From: Liminaster sp017519885 | GTDB taxonomy: Bacteria > Bacteroidota > Bacteroidia > Bacteroidales > UBA3663 | Assembly: GCA_017519885.1 (NCBI GenBank) | Contig: JAFWRO010000036.1 | Span: 1 to 64,000 of the forward strand | DNA length: 64,000 nucleotides | Reading direction: 5' to 3' | Part shown: one piece after another, positions 8,356 to 16,852 of the stretch | How the letters are laid out: the number at the start of each line of letters is the position of its first letter | Numbering within the stretch: the first letter of the stretch is position 1 | Program-made: the position numbers and the translations under genes | Notes under the pieces: model-generated | Databases searched by the model: none | Told to the model about the DNA's origin: nothing | What the model saw: the letters and a program-made list of their open reading frames with translations, nothing else

Positions 8356-9639
8356 TTATTTGAAATCTTTCAATCGGATTGTTACAGCAATCTTGTGGGC
8401 ATCAAGCTGTTCGTTTGCAGCCATTACTTCAATGATTGGGCCCAAACCACTGAGACCTTCACGAGTCAAGTGCTGGAAAGTAACCTTACGCATATAGGAA
8501 TCAAGATTGACGCCATTATATGCCTTGGCATATCCATTGGTCGGCAACGTATGATTGGTGCCACTTGCATAGTCACCCGCACTTTCAGGACTATAAGGAC
8601 CTAAGAAGACCGAACCAGCATTGCGAACCAGATCGGCAAGCTCCTCGTAGTTAGTCGTGTTGATGATAAGATGTTCGGGCGCATATTCGTTAACAAGCTC
8701 CATAATCTCATTCTGATCGTGAAGCAAGATGACCTTGCTATGCTCCAACGAATGACGTGTCAATGCTTGACGACTGAGCTTCTCAAGCTGACGATTCATC
8801 ACATCCTCGAATCGACGAACAACATCTTCACTATCGGTAAAAAGAACCGATTGGGAATCGGCTCCATGTTCAGCTTGACTTAAGAAGTCGGAAGCAACAT
8901 ACTCGAGGTTTGCTTTAGCATCAGCTATAACGGCTACTTCAGAAGGTCCGGCTGGCATATCAATAGCAACATCACGCAATGAAACCAATTGCTTTGCCAT
9001 CTGAACGAACTGATTGCCTGGACCAAATATCTTATAGACCTTGGGGACAGATTCTGTACCATAGGCCATAGCACCGATGGCTTGTACACCACCACATTTA
9101 TAAACCTCGGTAATACCTGCAACCTGAGCTGCATAAAGGATTGCAGGATTGACTTTACCTTCAGCATTGGGAGGTGTACAAAGAACAATCTTGCTGCATC
9201 CGGCAATCTTTGCAGGAATGCCCAGCATCAGCACAGTACTGAATAACGGAGCGGTTCCGCCTGGGACATACAGACCAACACGATCAATCGGGATAGCTTT
9301 CTGCCAACATTTCACTCCAGGCTGTGTTTCAACCTTGTAGGACAAGCAACGCTGCGACTCATGAAACCTTGAAATATTATGAGCAGCTTGACGTATGGCA
9401 TAGGCCAAGTCCTCACTGATATTCTGAGAAGCTTCCTTGAACTCATCGTCCGACACTTGAATGTCAGCCAATTGACAATGATCGAATTGGGCTTCAAGTT
9501 GACGAATCATCGCATCTCCTTCACGACGGATGTCATCAAGTAGATTAGAAACCAAGTCACGTAACTGGCTGTTGTCAAAAGTGGGACGTTTGATGATATC
9601 GGCCCATTCTGAACGTTGAGGATATTGATAGATTGTCAT
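8356..9639 (-). CDS. hisD: histidinol dehydrogenase
   Basis: A 427-aa zinc- and NAD-dependent enzyme that oxidises L-histidinol to L-histidine in two steps. Motifs in order: VGLYVPGGTAPLFSTVLM near residue 126, CGGVQAIGAMAYGT, FGPGNQFVQMAK near 206, the zinc ligand pair in SQAEHGADSQS near 257, AGDYASGTNHTLPT near 356 with the zinc-binding Asp, and the C-terminal VTFQHLTREGL carrying the last zinc His. Everything needed for catalysis is present. Gene order hisG-hisD-hisC with spacings of 24 and 1 nt shows an operon. Confidence 0.97.
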   Translation of the reverse strand: MTIYQYPQRSEWADIIKRPTFDNSQLRDLVSNLLDDIRREGDAMIRQLEAQFDHCQLADIQVSDDEFKEASQNISEDLAYAIRQAAHNISRFHESQRCLSYKVETQPGVKCWQKAIPIDRVGLYVPGGTAPLFSTVLMLGIPAKIAGCSKIVLCTPPNAEGKVNPAILYAAQVAGITEVYKCGGVQAIGAMAYGTESVPKVYKIFGPGNQFVQMAKQLVSLRDVAIDMPAGPSEVAVIADAKANLEYVASDFLSQAEHGADSQSVLFTDSEDVVRRFEDVMNRQLEKLSRQALTRHSLEHSKVILLHDQNEIMELVNEYAPEHLIINTTNYEELADLVRNAGSVFLGPYSPESAGDYASGTNHTLPTNGYAKAYNGVNLDSYMRKVTFQHLTREGLSGLGPIIEVMAANEQLDAHKIAVTIRLKDFK

Positions 9640-9663
9640 CTTATTATCAGAACGGTTCAGATG

Positions 9664-10515
9664 TTACATTACAATCTTTTCAATATTCAGCGCAAGAATC
9701 CCTTCGGCTCCAGCAGCCTTCAAGCGTGTGATAAGCTCCCAAAAAAGTTTTTCGCTAATGACAGTGTGTACTGCATGCCATCCTTCAGTAGAAAGCTTAA
9801 TGACAGTTGGTGCCTTGGTCGAAGGAAGCATATTGAGCACTTCGTCAAGTGAACTGTCAGGAACATTCATCATGACATACTTCTTGTCTTCGGCCGAGCG
9901 AACAGCATCGAAACGGAATACCAATTCACGAAGAATCTCTTCTTTTTCTTCGCAAAGGTTCTTATTGGCAATAAGCACGGCTTCACTCTTGACAACAACC
10001 TCTACTTCTTTCAGTCGATTGCTGACAAGCGTTGAACCAGAACTAACAATGTCGAAAATTGCATCACCAAGACCTATATTCGGACTGATTTCAACCGAAC
10101 CAGTAATGACATGGATGTCGGCTGTAAGATGATGTTCGTCGAGCCATTGCTGCAGGATAACTGGATATGATGTGGCAATGGTCTTGCCATTGAACCATTC
10201 AATACCAGGATAATCGATCAATTTGGGTATAGCGAGCGACAGACGACACTGCGAGAAACCAAGATTCTTGACGATGCGGGCGTCCTTATTACGCTCCTTG
10301 AATTCGTTCAGACCGACAATGCCAACATCAGCAACACCTTTCGCAACACACTCTGGAATATCATCATCGCGCAAATACAGCACCTCAATGGGGAAATTGC
10401 TGGAAGGGATTAGCAACGTTCGCTTGGCGTTGCTCAGCTTGATTCCAGATTCTTTAAGTAGTTCCATGCAGTCTTCGAAGAGACGGCCTTTTGATTGTAT
10501 AGCTATACGTAACAT
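9664..10515 (-). CDS. hisG: ATP phosphoribosyltransferase, long form
   Basis: A 283-aa enzyme catalysing the first step of histidine synthesis, joining ATP and PRPP to phosphoribosyl-ATP. The start MLRIAIQSKGRLFED is typical. The PRPP-binding loop DAIFDIVSSGSTLVSN lies at about 155-170. Its length and the ferredoxin-like C-terminal part (about 210-283, KYVMMNVPDSSL to ILALNIEKIVM) mark the long, hexameric, feedback-inhibited form that needs no HisZ. It is the first gene of hisG-hisD-hisC and has a strong promoter about 120 nt upstream. The leader contains a possible 22-codon ORF without histidine codons, so no His-peptide attenuator is evident. Confidence 0.97.
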   Translation of the reverse strand: MLRIAIQSKGRLFEDCMELLKESGIKLSNAKRTLLIPSSNFPIEVLYLRDDDIPECVAKGVADVGIVGLNEFKERNKDARIVKNLGFSQCRLSLAIPKLIDYPGIEWFNGKTIATSYPVILQQWLDEHHLTADIHVITGSVEISPNIGLGDAIFDIVSSGSTLVSNRLKEVEVVVKSEAVLIANKNLCEEKEEILRELVFRFDAVRSAEDKKYVMMNVPDSSLDEVLNMLPSTKAPTVIKLSTEGWHAVHTVISEKLFWELITRLKAAGAEGILALNIEKIVM

Positions 10516-10635
10516 AAATAATGATTAATTAAAAAATAACAATTAACAATTGATAGATTACAATTGAGAATTGCTTTTTTTTATAAATTCAATGCACAGG
10601 ATGACAAATCGTGCAAACGTATACATTAAACGCGG

Positions 10636-10666
10636 CAAATATAGCAATAAAATAGCAGATAACAAA
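10636..10666 (-). promoter_or_regulatory. promoter of the hisGDC operon
   Basis: On the minus strand TTTG (10666-10663), a 19-nt spacer and TATATTTG (10643-10636): an excellent Bacteroidetes -33/-7 promoter. The leader to the hisG ATG is about 115-120 nt and AT-rich. The -33 box touches the terminator of the upstream GH106 gene, so the two transcripts are separated within a few bases. Confidence 0.82.
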
Positions 10667-10669
10667 ATA

Positions 10670-10700
10670 AAACGGGGATTTTTTTGCAAAATCCTCGTTT
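10670..10700 (-). terminator. terminator of the GH106-like gene
   Basis: Minus strand: AAACGAGGATT pairs with AATCCCCGTTT (one G-U) around a 9-nt A-rich loop, followed by TATTTTG. It lies 24 nt after the stop codon at 10725. Confidence 0.78.
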
Positions 10701-10724
10701 TTTTGACAATAAAGTGCGAAAATG

Positions 10725-13700
10725 TTATTTGAGAACGATTTCAACAGGTCCAAAGAGTCCAGCTGGGAGCAGTTCAGATGACTTCTTGCGATAGCGAGCA
10801 TTGGTCCATATATTCGGGAAAGGATCCATCCCTTCGTCATGTCCCTGGATAGCATTGCTCCAAGTGTTTACAACCTCAAGCACAAGATGGTTCTCGCCAG
10901 ACTGAATAGCATCGGAGATATTCACTTCGTAAGGTGCGGTCCATGCAATGCCACAGTCTTTGCCATTCAGCGTTACTGTAGCGAGATTCTTGATGTCATT
11001 CAAAACAAGATAAAGATTGCTTGTATTTGAATATATTGAATCTACTTCAATATGATTAGCGATTAAAAGAGAATCGAGGTCAAAAGATGTAGAATAGGAA
11101 ACGTGTCCTGAATAATATCTGACGAATGGATCTTCACTTTTACTCCAGTCGGGAAGCGTGTCTGATTCAAGTTCGACATTGTTGTCAAGGAAATGGAGTG
11201 ACCAGTTCGAATTGATGCAAGCCAGTTTCACCGGATTTTTCTCATATTCATAGGCCGGACTGAGAAGTTCGTCTGGCGTGGGAGATGTCGGGAATACTAC
11301 AAAGACTGAAGCATAAGGTTGAAGGACAATCTCCTCTCCCATCAGGCGAATAGTGCCATCAAGCGGATTCCACAATTCCGGAGTTCTTCCTTTCGAATCG
11401 CGAAATTCTGGGCGAATAACCGCAAGTTCATTCATTTGGTTCGAAAGGAAATAGATTTCGGCAAATGAACTGGTGCGATGACAATAGGCAATACCTTCGG
11501 GAAGATAGTTGACATCGCGATTTATCCCCAATGCTTCAAACGTGGGTTCGCTCCATGGCAAATCCTTAGAAGAAATCACTCTGACACCTTGGTTTTGAAG
11601 CTCATCAATCTTAATCTGGACACTATCACTGAGTGGAAGACCATCGGGATCCATCAAATGGGCAGTGGGAAGAACAAGCAGACGATATCGTGGAGAAGCG
11701 TCTTCATCGGCATCGACAAAGAATTGTCCATTATTTGATTTACAACGGACAAGAGCATCTTCATTGAAACTGTCGTATTGATAACCATGCAGAGGGTTGA
11801 TCCAATCTTCTGGTGTCAAGGTATTCTTTACATATTTTACTCCCACAGGACGTTCAACAACGGGAACTCCTACATTAGCCAATCGTTCCTTTTCGGAAGC
11901 TACACGTTCTGGGCCAAAGATTCCGGGAAGCATTGGGACAAGTCGATCGGGTTGGAATGCACGACGAGGCATCTCCTGTCCTGTATAGACAGCAATATCA
12001 ACCACAGGGCGACCCATCTGAAGCAAATACTGACAACGCGTGACATATTTGGTCAATTCACTGGCTTCATCGAACCATGTATTACCCTTTTGGAAGAAGA
12101 ATCCAATGCCATCGAGCGTCATGCCTGGGCGCAAGAGTGGATTAGGATTGAGACAATAGACATGATAGAACAAACGATTGATGCCCAAACAGAAATTGCG
12201 ATCGATGAGCGGTTTGACCATAGCCGGATCTTCGTCGAAGACTCCACGTAATTCTGTACAGCCTTCGGCTTGAATAATACGTTTGCCATAGACATGAGCG
12301 CCACTGATGGCATCAAGCATATCGTTGATCTTGTCGTGGGTAGGACTATTGAGCCAGAATTCGCCCATAGGCAGGTCGGCGTAACGGAAATGTGCCATAC
12401 CATCGCTCACCATAGTGGGACATACATTCTCGGCCGAAAGCTGGCAACCCATCTTTTGGGCATTTTGTCGCAATTCATCAAAAAAGATGTCTTCTATCAG
12501 TTCGTTGATAGTCAACCGAACATCACGGAGGACGCGTTCGGAGGTCTCTTCACTAACAACCGGGAAACCGACCATCAAGGGAAGATAGTCAATAATGCTA
12601 TATCCACGTCGAGCCTTGAACTCATCGGCGAAATTGGAACTCCAGTTCTGGCTACCACATTCCCATGAATCGACGTGCATATATTTGAGTACACGACGAG
12701 CAAGATTTAGATGTTCGACGCTATCACGGCCTGGGACAGGTGCAAAGAAATGACTGTTAAACCAATTGTTCAACTGCTTTTGAATAGCAGCACGATTGAA
12801 CTTGTCGCATTCCAAACCTTTACCATCGCCACCAGTTGCATTCACTTGCCCAGTGCTTACTGAGGCCATACGGAAACAGAATCGTGTCTTATCTTTCTCA
12901 GGGATACTGAAACTTGAAGCATATTCACGGATTTGCGACAAAGGTATATAATCATCGTCAGAAACGGTATTCTGTTCTGTACTGGAGATTCGCCAAACGA
13001 GTCCTGCCTTGCCTTCCCATTGATTAATTCGTGGAGCTGCATGGAAACGAATCTCATTGACTTTCAAAGAAGGTGACCACTTGGCTTGATCGAGGTCTTC
13101 ACTTCCAACGGGCGAGCCTTCGGGCGTCCATGTGAAGCGCCAGATACGAGCTTGCGTGGTAGGGATAGCATGTGTGGTATTGAAATCGTAGTTCTGCCAA
13201 CCTGTACGAGCAGGAACAAGTTGCTTGACGTGTTCGAAATTAAGACCATCAGCACTTGCATAGACATCCATTCGCTGAGCCTGGAACTGCGTTGCTGGAA
13301 GAATAAGTTCGAGAGCACTTACTGTAATAGATTTAGGAAACTTATATTCGATCACAAAAGGTTTCTTGGCAGAAAAACTTCCTTTCAAGGTATCGATTTT
13401 CAGGTCTTCACCTTCACCACTTACCACAGCATTAGAAATGGATTCCGGATCTGGTTTCGTGCTGGGAATACTTCCGAAGAATTGCTCTCCCTTTATATAT
13501 TTATAAGGTATAGAATAATAGCCAATGGTTGTTCCAATAGTGTCATTGACCGCTGTCATAACTACTTTCTGCATTGATTCTTCGGGGGTAATCCATGGTC
13601 CACCTGCAAGAGCAAAACCATCGCAAATATGCATACCCAGTTTAAGACCAAGACGATCAGCCTCCTGCATTGCCCAATCTACCATCTCATACCATTGGGG

Positions 13701-13967
13701 AGAAAGCTGACGGACAGTGCCTCCAAGACCAGGATTCATTTCAATACTCTTAATGGGCATAAGATAAGTACCACCCAAGCCATTTTGCTTCATGGCTTCA
13801 AGGTCGGTCGTAATTCCTTCTTTGGTAACAGCGCCATACATCCAATACCAGAAACACCAAGGCTTGGCATTGAAATCATCAGGATTCTTGAAAACTTCAG
13901 AAATTTCTGCATACGTTGGCTGAAGAGCCAAGATAGTAAGAAATAGGGTTAGTAGATAGCGATTCAT
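10725..13967 (-). CDS. secreted GH106-like alpha-L-rhamnosidase
   Basis: A 1080-aa exported glycoside hydrolase. The signal peptide (MNRYLLTLFLTILALQPTYA) has a cleavable c-region. The N-terminal KPWCFWYWMYGAVTKEGI followed by DLEAMKQNGLGGTYLM is the hallmark of the GH106 family (PF17132), whose known members cleave alpha-L-rhamnose from pectic polymers such as rhamnogalacturonan II. Candidate catalytic glutamates lie in DSWECGSQNW (about residue 432) and IIQAEGCTELRG (about 566), where the family has its acid/base pair. A C-terminal beta-sandwich (about 900-1080) includes NGKDCGIAWTAPYEV and ends ELLPAGLFGPVEI, a galactose-binding-like fold seen in many rhamnosidases. It stands alone between valS and hisG, with no SusC/D or regulator beside it. 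The exact substrate is not proved. Confidence 0.87.
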   Translation of the reverse strand: MNRYLLTLFLTILALQPTYAEISEVFKNPDDFNAKPWCFWYWMYGAVTKEGITTDLEAMKQNGLGGTYLMPIKSIEMNPGLGGTVRQLSPQWYEMVDWAMQEADRLGLKLGMHICDGFALAGGPWITPEESMQKVVMTAVNDTIGTTIGYYSIPYKYIKGEQFFGSIPSTKPDPESISNAVVSGEGEDLKIDTLKGSFSAKKPFVIEYKFPKSITVSALELILPATQFQAQRMDVYASADGLNFEHVKQLVPARTGWQNYDFNTTHAIPTTQARIWRFTWTPEGSPVGSEDLDQAKWSPSLKVNEIRFHAAPRINQWEGKAGLVWRISSTEQNTVSDDDYIPLSQIREYASSFSIPEKDKTRFCFRMASVSTGQVNATGGDGKGLECDKFNRAAIQKQLNNWFNSHFFAPVPGRDSVEHLNLARRVLKYMHVDSWECGSQNWSSNFADEFKARRGYSIIDYLPLMVGFPVVSEETSERVLRDVRLTINELIEDIFFDELRQNAQKMGCQLSAENVCPTMVSDGMAHFRYADLPMGEFWLNSPTHDKINDMLDAISGAHVYGKRIIQAEGCTELRGVFDEDPAMVKPLIDRNFCLGINRLFYHVYCLNPNPLLRPGMTLDGIGFFFQKGNTWFDEASELTKYVTRCQYLLQMGRPVVDIAVYTGQEMPRRAFQPDRLVPMLPGIFGPERVASEKERLANVGVPVVERPVGVKYVKNTLTPEDWINPLHGYQYDSFNEDALVRCKSNNGQFFVDADEDASPRYRLLVLPTAHLMDPDGLPLSDSVQIKIDELQNQGVRVISSKDLPWSEPTFEALGINRDVNYLPEGIAYCHRTSSFAEIYFLSNQMNELAVIRPEFRDSKGRTPELWNPLDGTIRLMGEEIVLQPYASVFVVFPTSPTPDELLSPAYEYEKNPVKLACINSNWSLHFLDNNVELESDTLPDWSKSEDPFVRYYSGHVSYSTSFDLDSLLIANHIEVDSIYSNTSNLYLVLNDIKNLATVTLNGKDCGIAWTAPYEVNISDAIQSGENHLVLEVVNTWSNAIQGHDEGMDPFPNIWTNARYRKKSSELLPAGLFGPVEIVLK

Positions 13968-13994
13968 GGTGATTGGGTGTTATTTAAAGACATA

Positions 13995-14027
13995 ATGAGG
14001 TTGTGAGGAAAGCCCTCACAACCTCAT
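13995..14027 (-). terminator. terminator of valS
   Basis: A perfect 14-bp stem, ATGAGGTTGTGAGG (13995-14008) with CCTCACAACCTCAT (14014-14027), 5-nt loop, directly after the valS stop. The tail (TATGTCTTT) is only weakly U-rich. It also separates valS from the GH106 gene starting at 13967. Confidence 0.75.
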
Positions 14028-14031
14028 CTAT

Positions 14032-16803
14032 TTAAGCTTTAAGTGCAGCGATAGCTTCCTTAATAGCAGCAATCTTCTGCTCAGCGTCAGCTTTCTTCTT
14101 CTGCTCGTTAGCGACAACCTGTGCAGGAGCTCCTTTGACAAATCGTTCGTTGCCGAGTTTCTTCATAACACTGGCAAGGAATCCTTCATTGTACTTCAGG
14201 TCAGCTTCCAGTTTCTTGAGTTCTTCCTCAACATTGATACTGCCTCCGAGAGGTACTGCATATTCTGTCGTTCCAACCATAAAGCTAGCACAGATGCCAC
14301 GTTTTTCAGTAACGAAACTGATTTCGGAAGTGTTAGCCGACTTGGCAATGACTGCAGCAAGGGCTTTAGCCACATTGTTTGCTCCAGCATTGACAACAAG
14401 CAGTTCGACAGCAACCTTGGGCGACATCTGTTTCTGAGCACGAATAGTACGGATGCCGGCAATGACTTCGGTAGCTGCCTGGAAGTCGGCTATCAACTTG
14501 CATTCCTCATCCGACGGTTCCTCATATTTGGGAAGAGTCTGGAACATAATGCTCTCGCCTTCCTTGCGCTCGGTGATGTTCTGCCATAATGCTTCAGTAA
14601 TGAATGGCATGAATGGATGAAGCATCTTGAGAACAGTGTCGAAATAAGCTATGGTCTTGTCGTAAGTGATGCGATCGATAGGTTCTCCGTACGCAGGCTT
14701 GATAAGTTCGAGGTACCAAGCTGAGAAATCATCCCAGAAGAGTTTATAAACGAGCATCAACGCCTCGGACAAACGATACTTACTGAAGAGATCCTGCAGT
14801 TCATATCCTACACTCTTGACTTTTGCATCGAACCATTCACAAGCCTTAAGCGATGCTTCGGGCTGAGGAATGTCGGCAACAGTCCAACCTTGAACGAGAC
14901 GGAACGAGTTCCAAATCTTGTTGTTGAAGTTTCGTCCCTGTTCGCAAAGCGATTCATCAAAGAGGATGTCGTTGCCAGCAGGTGCTGACAACATCATACC
15001 CATACGCACGCCATCTGCTCCGAAACGATCAATGAGATCAAGAGGATCTGGCGAGTTGCCCAACGACTTGGACATCTTACGTCCCAACTTATCACGAACA
15101 ATGCCTGTGAAATAGACATGACGGAAAGGCATAGCACCCATGTACTCATAACCAGCCATGATCATACGGGCTACCCAGAAGAAGATAATATCGGGACCAG
15201 TTACAAGATCAGAAGTTGGATAATAGTACTGTATTTCCTTGTTATTGGGATCAAGAATGCCATTGAAGAGCGAGATAGGCCAAAGCCAGCTGGAGAACCA
15301 TGTGTCAAGAGCTCCTTCGTCCTGAATAAGATCCTCAGCTTTCAGATTTTCATAGCCAGCAATCTTCTGGGCTTTTGCCAAAGCCTCTTCGCGTGTGGGA
15401 GCAACGACGTACTTCTTATCCTCATCCTTGACATTTTCCTGCCCAGGAAGGAAATAAGCAGGAATACGATGACCCCACCACAGCTGACGACTGATACACC
15501 AATCCTTGATATTCTCGAGCCAGTTACGATAAGTAGATTTGTACTTGGCAGGATAGAACTGAATGTCGTCATTCATCACTGGAGGAAGAGCAATATCGGC
15601 AAAATGCTGCATGCGAATGAACCATTGCAAAGAAAGACGTGGTTCGATTGGCACATTGGTACGTTCTGAATAACCTACCTTGTTGTCGTAATCCTCTTCC
15701 TTCTCAAGCAGTCCAGCCTTGGTCATATCGATAGTTATCTGTTTGCGGCAATCGAAACGATCCATACCAATATACAGACCAGCAGCTTCGCTTAAGGTAG
15801 CATCGGGATTAAAGATGTCTATGGCCTCCAGATTATACTTCTGACCTAGTGCGTAGTCGTTGACATCGTGTGCGGGAGTAACCTTCAAGCAACCTGTACC
15901 AAATTCGATTTCCACATAGCGGTCCTCGATAATGGGGACAACGCGATTTACCATTGGAACGATGACACGCTTACCTTTGAGCCAAGTATTCTTCGGATCC
16001 TTAGGATTGATGCAAACAGCAACATCACCCATAATGGTTTCAGGACGAGTAGTAGCAACGACGGCATAACGGCGACCTTTCTCATCGCGATGTATCACCT
16101 GACACTTAACAGTAGCGTCAAATGGCTTGTCATTGTTGCAAATGACAATAGCTCCAGGTTCCTCACCATCGGTGCTCCCTGCAGGTTCATCTACATAATA
16201 CTTCATGTAGAAGAGCTTTGAGTGCTCATCGTGATAGATAACTTCTTCGTCGGAAAGGGCAGTCTGACGCTCGGGATCCCAATTCACCATACGCAAACCA
16301 CGATAGATGAGACCTTTGTCGTACAGATCACAGAAGACCTTGATTACCGACTTGGAACGAAGGTCGTCCATAGTGAATGCAGTGCGATCCCAATCGCAGG
16401 AGCAACCCAGTTTGCGAAGCTGCTTAAGGATGATTCCGCCATGTTCATCGGTCCATGCCCAGGCATGCTTCAGGAATTCATCACGTGTAAGGTCAGATTT
16501 CTTAATGCCCTGTTCTGCAAGGCGTTTGATGACTTTGGCTTCAGTGGCGATACTTGCATGATCGGTGCCAGGTACCCAGCAAGCATTCTTACCCTCCATA
16601 CGTGCACGACGTACGAGGATATCCTGAATAGTTTCGTTAAGTACGTGACCCATGTGCAACACACCAGTCACATTTGGAGGTGGAATAACCACAGTGTAGG
16701 CCTCACGGCCATCAGGCTTGCTGCTGAAAGCCTTGTTGTCAAGCCAATATTGATACCATTTGTCCTCTACTTCAGAGGGATTGTACTTTGATGCTAATTC
16801 CAT
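14032..16803 (-). CDS. valS: valyl-tRNA synthetase
   Basis: A 923-aa class I aminoacyl-tRNA synthetase that charges tRNA-Val and edits threonine. I take the ATG at 16803 (MELASKYNPSEVEDKW), the usual N-terminus in Bacteroidales, over a TTG three codons upstream. The class I signatures are PPPNVTGVLHMGH (HIGH equivalent, residues about 43-55) and KMSKSLGNSPDPL near 560. The CP1 editing region between them is complete, as is the anticodon-binding domain. The last 65 residues form the Lys/Glu-rich C-terminal coiled-coil arm typical of ValS. It follows the DUF349 gene by 49 nt with a short hairpin between them. Confidence 0.97.
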   Translation of the reverse strand: MELASKYNPSEVEDKWYQYWLDNKAFSSKPDGREAYTVVIPPPNVTGVLHMGHVLNETIQDILVRRARMEGKNACWVPGTDHASIATEAKVIKRLAEQGIKKSDLTRDEFLKHAWAWTDEHGGIILKQLRKLGCSCDWDRTAFTMDDLRSKSVIKVFCDLYDKGLIYRGLRMVNWDPERQTALSDEEVIYHDEHSKLFYMKYYVDEPAGSTDGEEPGAIVICNNDKPFDATVKCQVIHRDEKGRRYAVVATTRPETIMGDVAVCINPKDPKNTWLKGKRVIVPMVNRVVPIIEDRYVEIEFGTGCLKVTPAHDVNDYALGQKYNLEAIDIFNPDATLSEAAGLYIGMDRFDCRKQITIDMTKAGLLEKEEDYDNKVGYSERTNVPIEPRLSLQWFIRMQHFADIALPPVMNDDIQFYPAKYKSTYRNWLENIKDWCISRQLWWGHRIPAYFLPGQENVKDEDKKYVVAPTREEALAKAQKIAGYENLKAEDLIQDEGALDTWFSSWLWPISLFNGILDPNNKEIQYYYPTSDLVTGPDIIFFWVARMIMAGYEYMGAMPFRHVYFTGIVRDKLGRKMSKSLGNSPDPLDLIDRFGADGVRMGMMLSAPAGNDILFDESLCEQGRNFNNKIWNSFRLVQGWTVADIPQPEASLKACEWFDAKVKSVGYELQDLFSKYRLSEALMLVYKLFWDDFSAWYLELIKPAYGEPIDRITYDKTIAYFDTVLKMLHPFMPFITEALWQNITERKEGESIMFQTLPKYEEPSDEECKLIADFQAATEVIAGIRTIRAQKQMSPKVAVELLVVNAGANNVAKALAAVIAKSANTSEISFVTEKRGICASFMVGTTEYAVPLGGSINVEEELKKLEADLKYNEGFLASVMKKLGNERFVKGAPAQVVANEQKKKADAEQKIAAIKEAIAALKA

Positions 16804-16817
16804 TGTTAACAAATTTG

Positions 16818-16840
16818 CGGCGGGATGATGTGTCCCGCCG
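16818..16840 (-). terminator. hairpin between the DUF349 gene and valS
   Basis: Stem CGGCGGGA (16818-16825) with TCCCGCCG (16833-16840), 7-nt loop. On the minus strand the tail is CAAATTTG, not a strong U-tract, so it may only attenuate transcription into valS, whose ATG is 15 nt further on. Confidence 0.5.
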
Positions 16841-16852
16841 TATTAGATAGTT

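Noticed and set aside
10516..10635. Histidine attenuator in the hisG leader
   Set aside because: The only short leader ORF has no histidine codons and no terminator/antiterminator pair is visible.
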